From positions 17,184,149 to 17,248,148 of the forward strand of contig CM055106.1 in assembly GCA_029204225.1 (NCBI GenBank): a stretch of 64,000 bases of DNA, in the 5' to 3' direction. The notes beneath the pieces were generated by a model. It was not told the DNA's origin. It ran no database searches and was given only the letters and a program-made list of their open reading frames with translations. This DNA comes from Diphasiastrum complanatum (lineage: Eukaryota; Streptophyta; Lycopodiopsida; Lycopodiales; Lycopodiaceae). Numbering within the stretch: position 1 is the first letter of the stretch; the number at the start of each line of letters is the position of its first letter. A program made the position numbers and the translations under genes. Below, piece after piece: positions 53,821-64,000 of this stretch.

Positions 53821-56800
53821 CTAGCTTGGTTGAATCATTGCTTTACTAATCACTCCAAGTGATGATCTGAACTTCATAAAAGGTGTCTTTTGAAGTGGTT
53901 TAGTAATTAGATCAGCTACACATTCATTGCTTGGAACATGCTCCAAAGCAATCTCCTTGGCTTGCACCATTTCTCTCACAAAGTGATGGCATATCTCAAT
54001 GTGCTTAGATCTTGCATGGAAGATTGGGTTAGATGCAAGGTGTTGGGCTGATATATTGTCATTGTAGATGATTGGTGCCTCCTCTGAATCCATGATCTTT
54101 AGTTCCACCAATAATCTCAAAAAGTACCTCCTTTGTAGTGGTTGTCAAAGCTTTGTACTCGGCCTCGGTTGAAGATAGAGATATAGTTTCTTGCTTTTTT
54201 GAAAGCCATGAAACCACACCTTCTCCTATGAAAGTTGAATAGGCACTTGTTGATTTCCTATCCCTCTTGTCCCCTGCAAAATCTGAATCACTAAATGCAT
54301 GAAGGTTAATCACATCTCCTCTATATAGAATCCCAAAATCCAATGTACCCGAGATGTATCTTAGAATCCTCTTAGCCTTTTTCCAATGGATATTCAATGG
54401 CTTTTGCATGGATTGGCTCAACCTACATACACTAAAGCTAAGATCTGGTCTAGTTATAGTGATCCACATTAAGGAACCTATAAGTTGCCTAAACAAAGTG
54501 ATGTCCATGAAGGATCTTTCATCATCTTCATTTGGCACTTTTACATCTTGCTCCATTGGTGTGTCAACACTTTTGCATACTTCCATCTTAAACTTCTTCA
54601 AAAGACTTTGAGCATAGTTTACTTGACTTATAAAGATAAAATCAGACCCTCTAAGTACTTCTATGCCTAAGATGAAGTGAAGACACCCTAGATCTACCAT
54701 CTTGAACTATAAGGATAGATCTATCTTGATTTTTTCAATACCATCAACACTATTTCCACTAATGATGATGTCATCTACATAAATGAGTAAAAGTACAATA
54801 CCAACATCATCAAACTTAATGTAAAGAGTGGGATCATATTCACTTTGAACAAAAGAAAGTGAAATAAGATAGCAATGTAGTCTTGAATTCCAAGATCTCG
54901 AGGCTTGCTTCAAGCCATAGATGCTTCTTTGGAGATGGCATACTTTGTTCTCCATTCCATGCTTGATGAACCCTTGTGGCTGCTCCATATAGATATCCTC
55001 TTCCAAAAAACCATTCAAGAAAGCATTAGAGACATCCATTTGACATAGAATCCATCCAAAATGTGATGCAAGTGCAATGATTAGTCTTATTGTGACCATC
55101 TTGGCCACGGGTGCAAAAGTTTCCTCATAGTCTATCCCTCTCTCTTGAGCATAACCTTTTGCAACTAATCTTGCTTTATGTTTGTTAACACTCCCATTTG
55201 CATTCAACTTAAGCTTGAAGACCCACTTGCATCCTATTACATTCCTTTGAGGTCTCTCAACAAGCAACCAAGTTTCATTCTCAATCAAGGCATCATACTC
55301 ATCCAACATAGCTTTATACCATTCTTTGGAGTTCAATGCATCTTCAACATTAGACGGTTCTTCAAAACTAGATAAAGCATAAGAAGTGGATGAGATACCC
55401 TCAACTTGCTGTCCTTTGCCTTGATATGTGAGCCTTGATGGCTCCACTTTTGCCCTTGAAGATCTCCTTGGTGTGATAGGTGGGTTTGGTGCTTGCTCCT
55501 CCATGAGCTCCTCCTCAAAACCAAGATCTTGCTCCTCGGCCATCTTCTTCTTGATTGTTGGATCACTTGAGCCTTCTTCAAGCATATGCATATGATGTTC
55601 ATCAAAGATGACATCCCTTGAAACAACAAATTTGTTCAAGGATGGGAGATAGAGTTTGTAGCCCTTGCTTGAGCTTGCATATCCAAGCATGATCCCTCTT
55701 GTGGAAGATGGATCCTCCTTGGTTCTTGTTTCCAATGGCACATGCACATAACATATACACCCAAAAACTTTCAAGTGATTAAGATTGGGTTTCTTTCCAT
55801 ACAACATCTCATAAGGAGTTTTGCCTTCAATTGCTTTGCAAGACACCCTATTCATCAAGTAGTTTGCACATACAAGAGACTCGCCCCAAAAGGATTTGGG
55901 CAAACAAGCATCTAATCTTAAAGCCTTAGAACATTCACATAATGTTCTATTCCTTCTTTCAGCAACTCCATTTTGTTGAGGAGTGTAAGGACAAGAAGTC
56001 TCTTTCTTGATCCCTTCCTCCTCACAAAAGGCCTTGAACTCATTGGAGATGAATTCTCCACCATTGTCACTTCTAAGAATCTTGATGCTATGATTATGAT
56101 GCTTTTCCACAAACAACTTGAACTTTACAAAAGTATCAAATACTTGAGACTTGAAGGAAAGTAAGAACACCCAACAATATCTTGAGTAGTCATCAATGAA
56201 GGTTAAAAACATGGATGAACCTCCATTAGATTTGGTGCTAGCAATGTGCACATCCGAGTGTATGAGTTCAAGAGGATGAGATGACTTTGTGATGGAGTTA
56301 GGAAACACCTTCTTATGTGCCTTGGATAAGGCACAAGCTTCACAAACCTTGTCTTCCTTCCCAATAGACCTTGGTAGGCCTAAAGCATACTCCTCCTTGA
56401 TCATAGCCTCCATGGAACCCGAGTTGACATGTCCAAGTCTTTTGTGCCATAAAGTAAAGGTAGATATCTTGCTCTTCTTGGCCAACATGACAACATTAGT
56501 ATCCACAAATGCATCCAGCTTATAAAGTTTGCCAAGTCTAGTGCCCTTAGCCACTATCTTACCCTTCTTCTTGATGAAACATTCATTTGAAGCAAAGTCA
56601 ACATTGAAACCATTGTCTACCATTTGGCCAACACTTAGTAGATTCTTTGTTATTGTAGGAATGTACAAAACACCTTCTATGTTGATCTTTTTGGAAGATC
56701 CTAAGCAAAGGAGAATGCTACCAACTCCTTCAATCTTACAAGCTTCATCATTTGCTGTATAGATAGACTTTATAGGTCCATCATAAGATAAGAGAGAAGA

Positions 56801-57784
56801 GAAAAACTCCCTTTTACTAGTCATGTGTGAACTAGCACCCGAGTCAATCCACCAAGGATCTTCTCCTTTGAAGCTTGTTGAAGAAAATATGGACATCATG
56901 AGAGAGTCCTCATGTGAACTCTCCTCCTCCTCCTCTTTGCTCATGTTGGCTTGGCTTTGATCTTGCTTCCTCTTGAAGCATTCCGAGGCATAATGCCCCA
57001 TATTGCTACAATAGTAGCACTTCACCTTTGATTTGTCCTTCTTGACTTTGGTGGTTGATGGAGATGCCTTTGGGGGTCCTTCTTGATCCTCAAGATTTGT
57101 AGACTTCTTGAATGTTGATCCTTTGCCTTTGGACTTGCCTTTGCCTTTGGTGAAGAGAGCTTGGTCATCTCCACCTTGGATGGAAAGCCTATCCATCCTC
57201 TCTTGCATTTGGCTCCTTCTTGATTCCTCGGCCATGAGCGTGCCTTGGAGTTCTTCAAGTATGGGTAGCTTACCCATAATTGCATATCCCTGAACCAAAT
57301 TGTCAAATTCAAAGCTTAGTCCATTCAATATGAGTTGAACAAGCTCTTCATCCTTGATAGGTTCACCTATAAAGGCTAGCTCTTTGTTCAATTCTTTTAC
57401 TCTTAGGACAAAAGTATGTGCACTCTCTCCTTTCTTTTGATAGCTTCTATAGATTTGATTCTTCAAAGCTAACATTCTAGTTTGGTTCTTGGATTCATAG
57501 ACCTTTTGCAAAGTCTCCCAAGCATCTTGAGCTGAAGTGCAATCTCCTACCTCTCTTAAGAGTTCATTTGCAACATTCATTTTTATGCAATGTAGTGCAA
57601 CATTGCACCTCTTGATGTATTTGGCTTTTTCTTGAGGATGAATAGGTTCACCCTCCTTACCATTTACAATTTCCATCAGATCTTGCATGATCATGATAGA
57701 TTCCATTCTAACTTTCCATATGGAATAGTTAGTTTTGTTGAGCCTTTCATTAGTATCCAAAAGATATGCATTTATAGATGCCAT
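53821..57784 (-). pseudogene. Copia E gag-pol, 1 nonsense and 1 frameshift
   Basis: ATG 57784 (MASINAYLLDTNERLN). Gag capsid 1-200. Zinc knuckle C256-C259-H264-C269. Protease WWIDSGASSHM (Asp314). Pre-integrase HHCC (H447, H452, C481, C484). Integrase DD35E (D511, D573, E609). RT with the first catalytic Asp in MDVSNAF (D917) and YVDD at 1002-1005. A TAG at residue 1026 (54707) replaces the GAG codon of F. RT continues in the same frame (MVDLGCLHFILGIEVLR) into RNase H. Within RNase H a 5-bp deletion near 54117 shifts the frame after KEVL; the rest (SKHIEICHHFVRE, ADLITKPL) follows in a new frame to 53821. Only these two lesions distinguish it from an intact polyprotein. Confidence 0.92.
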
Positions 57785-58583
57785 CTAGTCTCCTAATCAA
57801 GGACTTGACACAAATGAAGGTTACTTCTATTGATTTGATTGAAGGTCTACCTTATCCCACTTCTTAGGGACCTGAAAAGATCAGTAATAGACTTCCTATA
57901 AAGATCTAAGAATGATCTCTAACAAAATCAAATCATAGAATACTAGAAACAATGCACTTGCTTGATTGAAGTAGACAATACTAGTAGAATTGCCCCTCTT
58001 TCTATAAAGAACATTAAAGCTTCCAAATGATCTGATCAAGAGTGAATTTCAGCAACCTAATATACTTCCAAAATCACTTGTAAAAGATCTAAATGGAACT
58101 TAATGAGGATGCAACACAATCTACTATCCAATCACAAGCAAAAAATGATCAAAATTGATGAAAAATTGATCTAATTTGGTGCATAAGTCAAGCAATGGTT
58201 GGACTGAACCTAAATCACTTTAGGAGGTGCCTACTACACCTTAGAACAGCCTTGAAGAGTCCCCAAAACTCTGATCTTCCCTCTCCTTGAATGCTAGAAA
58301 GCCTTCTCTATGAAATCACCTCCAAAACTCGCTTAGAAATCAATGCTTGGAGCAAGCAAAACTTGCTATCTTGGTAATGTGAATTGAATTCAACTTTGCC
58401 TCTGGTTTTAGACACCTAAACACCTGCAAATGAAGTCACACAACACCAATCTCCAATGTATTTGACTCACTTTGAGTTCTAGAATCAATACTAGATGCTA
58501 AGATCCAATCTACACAAGATTTAGATCAAAAATTGTGATCAAATTGAATGCAAACCAAGGATTTAGCTCATTTCAGCCTTTAG
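57785..58583 (-). other. Leader of E between primer site and gag
   Basis: About 800 bp, closely matched by F at 59471-60270. It holds no ORF of note; presumably carries packaging and dimerisation signals. No intron assigned. Confidence 0.6.
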
Positions 58584-58595
58584 GCTCTGATACCA
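58584..58595 (-). promoter_or_regulatory. Primer-binding site of E
   Basis: Minus strand TGGTATCAGAGC, directly after the LTR CA; tRNA-iMet type. Confidence 0.9.
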
Positions 58596-59277
58596 TGTAA
58601 AAATTACAGCAAATAAGGATCCTAAAACACTTGAAATGATGAGGGAAACAATAGATTATGATTTCATAAGATTAGCACAAGTTGAACCATCGAAATCCAT
58701 CAAAAATCTATGCTTGAACCTCACTAAATGGCCCAAATCCTTGAAGAAGGCTTCACACGTGTGAAAGTACGGCCTCCCACAGTCTGAGTACTGTACACCA
58801 GACCTACATTCAATCCTATAATCATTAGTAATCACAAGTACTCAAACAATTATGAACATAGAGAGCAATTGCACCATTATGAGAGAAAAAACATGAAATT
58901 GCTTGATTGATTTTGGTGAGATATCATCACCTATATATACATGATCCATCACGGTTTTGGGCAGGTATGAGTAGCCCTAAACCTATCCCTAATTCTAATT
59001 TTGTTGGATCTTTCATCCCTACCAAGTTAGGGTTGGAATCTTGGAGATCCCTCAACAATGCAAAAATTACCAAAAATAGCTCCTATTTTTTCTCCCTTGT
59101 ATCTAAGCATAATTTGGACTCATTCCAAAGGTTCTAACACTTAGGTCTACTTGAGAACATCCTTATGAATGGAATCCTATGCTATTTGGCACGTGTGACA
59201 AGCCACATCATGACCATCTAACTATTTACAAGTCATATGACCAAAACTAGTCAAGCTAGAATTGTGAATTTTTAACA
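58596..59277 (-). repeat. 5' LTR of E (682 bp)
   Basis: Equal in length to the 3' LTR; two differences noted (near 58993 and 59004). CACACGTGTG at 58754. Confidence 0.92.
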
Positions 59278-59458
59278 GAGGCCGTACTTTCACACGTGTG
59301 AAGCCTTCTTCAAGGATTTGGGCCATTTAGTGAGGTTCAAGCATAGATTTTTGATGGATTTTGATGGTTCAACTTGTGCTAATCTTATGAAATCATAATC
59401 TATTGTTTCCCTCATCATTTCAAGTGTTTTAGGATCCTTATTTGCTGTAATTTTTACA
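59278..59458 (+). repeat. 5' LTR of F, right part (181 bp)
   Basis: Resumes GAGGCCGTACTTTC after E and ends AATTTTTACA. CACACGTGTG at 59291. Confidence 0.92.
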
Positions 59459-59470
59459 TGGTATCAGAGC
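59459..59470 (+). promoter_or_regulatory. Primer-binding site of F
   Basis: TGGTATCAGAGC, perfect copia tRNA-iMet site. Confidence 0.9.
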
Positions 59471-60270
59471 CTAAAGGCTGAAATGAGCTAAATCCTTGGT
59501 TTTCATTCAATTTGATCACAATTTTTGATCTAAATCTTGTGTAGATTGGATCTTAGCATCTAGTATTGATTCTAGAACTCAAAGTGACTCAAATACATTG
59601 GAGATTGGTGTTGTGTGACTTCATTTGCAGGTGTTTAGGTGTCTAAAACCAGAGGCAAAGTTGAATTCAATTCACATTACCAAGATAGCAAGTTTTTGCT
59701 TGCTCTAAGCATTGATTTCTAAGCGAGTTTTGGAGGTGATTTCATAGAGGAGGCTTTCTAGCATTCAAGGAGAGGGAAGATCAGAGTTTTGGGGACTCTT
59801 CAAGGCTGTTCTAAGGTGTACTAGACACCTCCTAAAGTGATTTAGGTTCAGTCCAACCATTGCTTGACTTATGCACCAAATTAGATCAATTTTTCATCAA
59901 TTTTGATCATTTTTTGCTTGTGATTGGATAGTAGATTGTGTTGCATCCTCATTAAGTTCCATTTAGATCTTTTACAAGTGATTTTGGAAGTATATTAGGT
60001 TGCTGAAATTCACTCTTGATCAGATCATTTGGAAGCTTTAATGTTCTTTATAGAAAGAGGGGCAATTCTACTAGTATTGTCTACTTCAATCAAGCAAGTG
60101 CATTGTTTCTAGTATTCTATGATTTGATTTTGTTAGAGATCATTCTTAGATCTTTATAGGAAGTCTATTACTGATCTTTTCAGGTCCCTAAGAAGTGGGA
60201 TAAGGTAGACCTTCAATCAAATCAATAGAAGTAACCTTCATTTGTGTCAAGTCCTTGACTAGGAGACTAG
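59471..60270 (+). other. Leader of F between primer site and gag
   Basis: About 800 bp, nearly identical to the E leader. No ORF called. Confidence 0.6.
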
Positions 60271-63200
60271 ATGGCATCTATAAATGCATATCTTTTGGAT
60301 ACTAATGAAAGGCTCAACAAAACTAACTATTCCATATGGAAAGTTAGAATGGAATCTATCATGATCATGCAAGATCTGATGGAAATTGTAAATGGTAAGG
60401 AGGGTGAACCTATTCATCCTCAAGAAAAAGCCAAATACATCAAGAGGTGCAATGTTGCACTACATTGCATAAAAATGAATGTTGCAAATGAACTCTTAAG
60501 AGAGGTAGGAGATTGCACTTCAGCTCAAGATGCTTGGGAGACTTTGCAAAAGGTCTATGAATCCAAGAACCAAACTAGAATGTTAGCTTTGAAGAATCAA
60601 ATCTATAGAAGCTATCAAAAGAAAGGAGAGAGTGCACATACTTTTGTCCTAAGAGTAAAGGAATTGAACAAAGAGCTAGCCTTTATAGGTGACCCTATCA
60701 AGGATGAAGAGCTTGTTCAACTCATATTGAATGGACTAAGCTTTGAATTTGACAATTTGGTTCAGGGATATGCAATTATGGGTAAGCTACCCATACTTGA
60801 AGAACTCCAAGGCACACTCATGGCCGAGGAATCAAGAAGGAGCCAAATGCAAGAGAGGATGGATAGGCTTTCCATCCAAGGTGGATATGACCAAGCTCTC
60901 TTCACCAAAGGCAAAGGCAAGTCCAAAGGCAAAGGATCAACATTCAAGAAGTCTACAAAGCTTGAGGATCAAGAAGGACCCCCAAAGGCATCTCCATCAA
61001 CCACCAAAGTCAAGAAGGACAAATCAAAGGTGAAGTGCTACTATTGTAGCAAGATGGGGCATTATGCCTCGGAATGCTTCAAGAGGAAGCAAGATCAAAG
61101 CCAAGCCAACATGAGCAAAGAGGAGGAGGAGGAGAGTTCACATGAGGACTCTCTCATGATGTCCATATTTTCTTCAACAAGCTTCAAAGGAGAAGATCCT
61201 TGGTGGATTGACTCAGGTGCTAGTTCACACATGACTAGTAAAAGGGAGTTTTTCTCGTCTCTCTTATCTTATGATGGACCTATAAAGTCTATCTATACAG
61301 CAAATGATGAAGCTTGTAAGATTGAAGGAGTTGGTAGCATTCCCCTTTGCTTAGGATCTTCCAAAAAGATCAACATAGAAGGTGTTTTGTACATTCCTAC
61401 AATAACAAAGAATCTACTAAGTGTTGGCCAAATGGTAGACAATGGTTTCAATGTTGACTTTGCTTCAAATGAATGTTTCATCAAGAAGAAGGGTAAGATA
61501 GTGGCTAAGGGCACTAGACTTGGCAAACTTTATAAGTTGGATGCATTTGTGGATACTAATGTTGTCATGTTGGCCGAGAAGAGCAAGATATCTACCTTTA
61601 CTTTATGGCACAAAAGACTTGGACATGTCAACTCGGGTTCCATGGAGGCTATGATCAAGGAGGAGTATGATTTAGGCCTACCAAGGTCTATTGGGAAGGA
61701 AGACAAGGTTTGTGAAGCTTGTGCCTTATCCAAGGCACATAAGAAGGTGTTTCCTAACTCCATCACAAAGTCATCTCATCCTCTTGAACTCATACACTCG
61801 GATGTGCACATTGCTAGCACCAAATCTAATGGAGGTTCATCCATGTTTTTAACCTTCATTGATGACTACTCAAGATATTGTTGGGTGTTCTTAATTTCCT
61901 TCAAGTCTCAAGTATTTGATACTTTGGAAAAGTTCAAGTTGTTTATGGAAAAGCATAATAATCATAGCATCAAGATTCTTAGAAGTGACAATGGTGGAGA
62001 ATTCATCTCCAATGAGTTCAAGGCCTTTTGTGAGGAGGAAGGGATCAAGAAAGAGACTTCTTGTCCTTACACTCCTCAACAAAATGGAGTTGCTGAAAGA
62101 AGGAATAGAACATTATGTGAATGTTCTAAGGCTTTAAGATTAGATGCTTGTTTGCCCAAATCCTTTTGGGGTGAGTCTCTTGTATGTGCAAACTACTTGA
62201 TGAATAGGGTGCCTTGCAAAGCAATTGAAGGCAAAACTCCTTATGAGATGTTGTATGGAAAGAAACCCAATCTTAATCACTTGAAAGTTTTTGGGTGTAT
62301 ATGTTATGTGCATGTGCCATTGGAAACAAGAACCAAGGAGGATCCATCTTCCACAAGAGGGATCGTGCTTGGATATGCAAGCTCAAGCAAGGGCTACAAA
62401 GTCTATCTCCCATCCTTGAACAAATTTGTTGTTTCAAGGGATGTCATCTTTGATGAACATCATATGCATATGCTTGAAGAAGGCTCAAGTGCTCCAACAA
62501 TCAAGAAGAAGATGGCCGAGGAGCAAGATCTTGGTTTTGAGGAGGAGCTCATGGAGGAGCAAGCACCAAACCCACCTATCACACCAAGGAGATCTTCAAG
62601 GGAAAAAGTGGAGCCATCAAGGCTCACATATCAAGGCAAAGGACAGCAAGTTGAGGGTATCTCATCCACTTCTTATGCTTTATCTAGTTTTGAAGAACCG
62701 TCTAATGTTGAAGATGCATTGAACTCCAAAGAATGGTATAAAGCTATGTTGGATGAGTATGATGCCTTGATTGAGAATGAAACTTGGTTGCTTGTTGAGA
62801 GACCTCAAAGGAATGTAATAGGATGCAAGTGGGTCTTCAAGCTTAAGTTGAATGCAAATGGGAGTGTTAACAAACATAAATCAAGATTAGTTGCAAAAGG
62901 TTATGCTCAAGAGAGAGGGATAGACTATGAGGAAACTTTTGCACCCGTGGCCAAGATGGTCACAATAAGACTAATCATTGCACTTGCATCACATTTTGGA
63001 TGGATCTTATGTCAAATGGATGTCTCTAATGCTTTCTTGAATGGTTTTTTGGAAGAGGATATCTATATGGAGCAGCCACAAGGGTTCATCAAGCATGGAA
63101 TGGAGAACAAAGTATGCCATCTCCAAAGAAGCATCTATGGCTTGAAGCAAGCCTCGAGATCTTGGAATTCAAGACTACATTGCTATCTTATTTCACTTTC

Positions 63201-64000
63201 TTTTGTTCAAATTGAATATGATCCCACTCTTTACATTAAGTTTGATGATGTTGGTATTGTACTTTTACTCATTTATGTAGATGACATCATCATTAGTGGA
63301 AATAGTGTTGATGGTATTGAAAAAATCAAGATAGATCTATCCTTAGAGTTCAAGATGGTAGATCTAGGGTGTCTTCACTTCATCTTAGGCATAGAAGTAC
63401 TTAGAGGGTCTGATTTTATCTTTATAAGTCAAGTAAACTATGCTCAAAGTCTTTTGAAGAAGTTTAAGATGAAAGTATGCAAAAGTGTTGACACACCAAT
63501 GGAGCAAGATGTAAAAGTGCCAAATGAAGATGATGAAAGATCCTTCATGGACATCACTTTGTTTAGGCAACTTATAGGTTCCTTAATGTGGATCACTATA
63601 ACTAGACCAGATCTTAGCTTTAGTGTATGTAGGTTGAGCCAATCCATGCAAAAGTCATTGAATATCCATTGGAAAAAGGCTAAGAGGATTCTAAGATACA
63701 TCTCGGGTACATTGGATTTTGGGATTCTATATAGAGGAGATGTGATTAACCTTCATGCATTTAGTGATTCAGATTTTGCAGGGGACAAGAGGGATAGGAA
63801 ATCAACAAGTGCCTATTCAAGTTTCATAGGAGAAGGTGTGGTTTCATGGCTTTCAAAAAAGCAAGAAACTATATCTCTATCTTCAACCGAGGCCGAGTAC
63901 AAAGCTTTGACAACCACTACAAAGGAGGTACTTTGGATCAAGAGATTATTGGTGGAACTAAAGATCATGGATTCAGAGGAGGCACCAATCATCTACAATG
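60271..64000 (+). CDS. Copia F gag-pol polyprotein, apparently intact, runs off the window
   Basis: ATG 60271 (MASINAYLLDTNERLN). No stop was found in this frame to the window end, at least 1243 codons. Domains as in E: gag, zinc knuckle (CYYCSKMGHYASEC), protease WWIDSGASSHM, HHCC pre-integrase, DD35E integrase, RT with LLIYVDDIIIS, and RNase H up to EAEYKALTTTTKEVLWIKRL. Where E has the TAG, F has GAG; where E has the 5-bp deletion, F is complete. A few substitutions relative to E (for example GDPIK for GEPIK) look tolerated. It encodes everything needed for copying and integration, so it is a candidate source for the family. The end of RNase H and the 3' LTR are outside the window. Confidence 0.88.
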   Translation, partial: MASINAYLLDTNERLNKTNYSIWKVRMESIMIMQDLMEIVNGKEGEPIHPQEKAKYIKRCNVALHCIKMNVANELLREVGDCTSAQDAWETLQKVYESKNQTRMLALKNQIYRSYQKKGESAHTFVLRVKELNKELAFIGDPIKDEELVQLILNGLSFEFDNLVQGYAIMGKLPILEELQGTLMAEESRRSQMQERMDRLSIQGGYDQALFTKGKGKSKGKGSTFKKSTKLEDQEGPPKASPSTTKVKKDKSKVKCYYCSKMGHYASECFKRKQDQSQANMSKEEEEESSHEDSLMMSIFSSTSFKGEDPWWIDSGASSHMTSKREFFSSLLSYDGPIKSIYTANDEACKIEGVGSIPLCLGSSKKINIEGVLYIPTITKNLLSVGQMVDNGFNVDFASNECFIKKKGKIVAKGTRLGKLYKLDAFVDTNVVMLAEKSKISTFTLWHKRLGHVNSGSMEAMIKEEYDLGLPRSIGKEDKVCEACALSKAHKKVFPNSITKSSHPLELIHSDVHIASTKSNGGSSMFLTFIDDYSRYCWVFLISFKSQVFDTLEKFKLFMEKHNNHSIKILRSDNGGEFISNEFKAFCEEEGIKKETSCPYTPQQNGVAERRNRTLCECSKALRLDACLPKSFWGESLVCANYLMNRVPCKAIEGKTPYEMLYGKKPNLNHLKVFGCICYVHVPLETRTKEDPSSTRGIVLGYASSSKGYKVYLPSLNKFVVSRDVIFDEHHMHMLEEGSSAPTIKKKMAEEQDLGFEEELMEEQAPNPPITPRRSSREKVEPSRLTYQGKGQQVEGISSTSYALSSFEEPSNVEDALNSKEWYKAMLDEYDALIENETWLLVERPQRNVIGCKWVFKLKLNANGSVNKHKSRLVAKGYAQERGIDYEETFAPVAKMVTIRLIIALASHFGWILCQMDVSNAFLNGFLEEDIYMEQPQGFIKHGMENKVCHLQRSIYGLKQASRSWNSRLHCYLISLSFVQIEYDPTLYIKFDDVGIVLLLIYVDDIIISGNSVDGIEKIKIDLSLEFKMVDLGCLHFILGIEVLRGSDFIFISQVNYAQSLLKKFKMKVCKSVDTPMEQDVKVPNEDDERSFMDITLFRQLIGSLMWITITRPDLSFSVCRLSQSMQKSLNIHWKKAKRILRYISGTLDFGILYRGDVINLHAFSDSDFAGDKRDRKSTSAYSSFIGEGVVSWLSKKQETISLSSTEAEYKALTTTTKEVLWIKRLLVELKIMDSEEAPIIYN

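Larger units (their letters stand above)
53125..59277 (-). mobile_element. Copia element E, complete, inserted in the F 5' LTR
   Basis: 6153 bp, minus strand, with two 682-bp LTRs that differ at only about two sites seen by eye, the primer site and a purine tract. Flanked by GAGG on both sides (53121-53124 and 59278-59281), consistent with a target duplication in the F LTR sequence GTGGGAGGCCG. Copia usually gives 5 bp, so this is one short. Same family as F. Its pol has one stop and one small deletion. Confidence 0.92.
52620..64000 (+). mobile_element. Copia element F, interrupted by E, runs off the window
   Basis: 5' LTR in two pieces (52620-53124 and 59278-59458), primer site, leader and gag-pol. 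Removing E and one copy of GAGG gives a 682-bp LTR, the same length as both E LTRs. The left flank inside the B2 gag is CATCC; the right end is outside the window. Confidence 0.9.

Noticed and set aside
53125-64000. E and F as a segmental inverted duplication of host DNA
   Set aside because: Each has its own LTR ends, primer site and internal region, and E is flanked by repeated GAGG inside the F LTR; two insertions explain it fully.
53807-64000. Endogenous retrovirus with envelope
   Set aside because: The order gag, protease, integrase, RT, RNase H is Ty1/copia and no envelope-like ORF follows RNase H in E, A, B or C.

Overview
This is a nuclear segment of a plant genome, AT-rich and dominated by Ty1/copia retrotransposons in several states of decay. 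The only host-like gene that reads cleanly is at 4.1-5.75 kb: a four-exon microbial-type terpene synthase (MTPSL). Genes of this kind are known from liverworts, mosses, lycophytes and ferns but not seed plants, so the source is probably a non-seed land plant. I cannot name the species from sequence alone.

Layout. 1-4 kb: low-information intergenic DNA with small repeats. 4.1-5.75 kb: the terpene synthase. 5.8-13.5 kb: intergenic DNA with a run of 24 G, a hairpin, a pair of 170-bp direct repeats, a decayed coiled-coil ORF (9.7-11.8 kb), a 62-bp tandem repeat and a (GA)n tract. 13.5-22.1 kb: two non-autonomous copia elements (A1, C1) joined LTR to LTR. 22.8-25.7 kb: two unrecognised, broken, gag-like ORFs on opposite strands. 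25.7-34.8 kb: minus-strand copia remnants (D, H, B3), a plus-strand copia fragment (I) and a clean solo LTR. 34.8-36.5 kb: a broken cellular-transposon-like gene with GHTH and QLDN motifs. 36.5-41 kb: copia B1. 41-42 kb: CACTA-like subterminal repeats. 42-48 kb: copia K, interrupted by A2. 48.6-64 kb: an unrecognised gene-like ORF (L) interrupted by copia B2, which is interrupted by copia F, whose 5' LTR is interrupted by the same-family copia E in opposite orientation.

Themes. Three element groups (A, B, C) keep gag and protease but have lost or replaced integrase and reverse transcriptase. They presumably depended on autonomous relatives; F looks like an intact autonomous gag-pol copy, open to the window edge. 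LTRs of different families share the 10-bp palindrome CACACGTGTG, which contains a G-box. The E/F self-insertion creates an inverted repeat with arms of more than 4.5 kb downstream of an LTR promoter, the layout of a hairpin-RNA silencing locus. No rRNA, tRNA or CRISPR was recognised.
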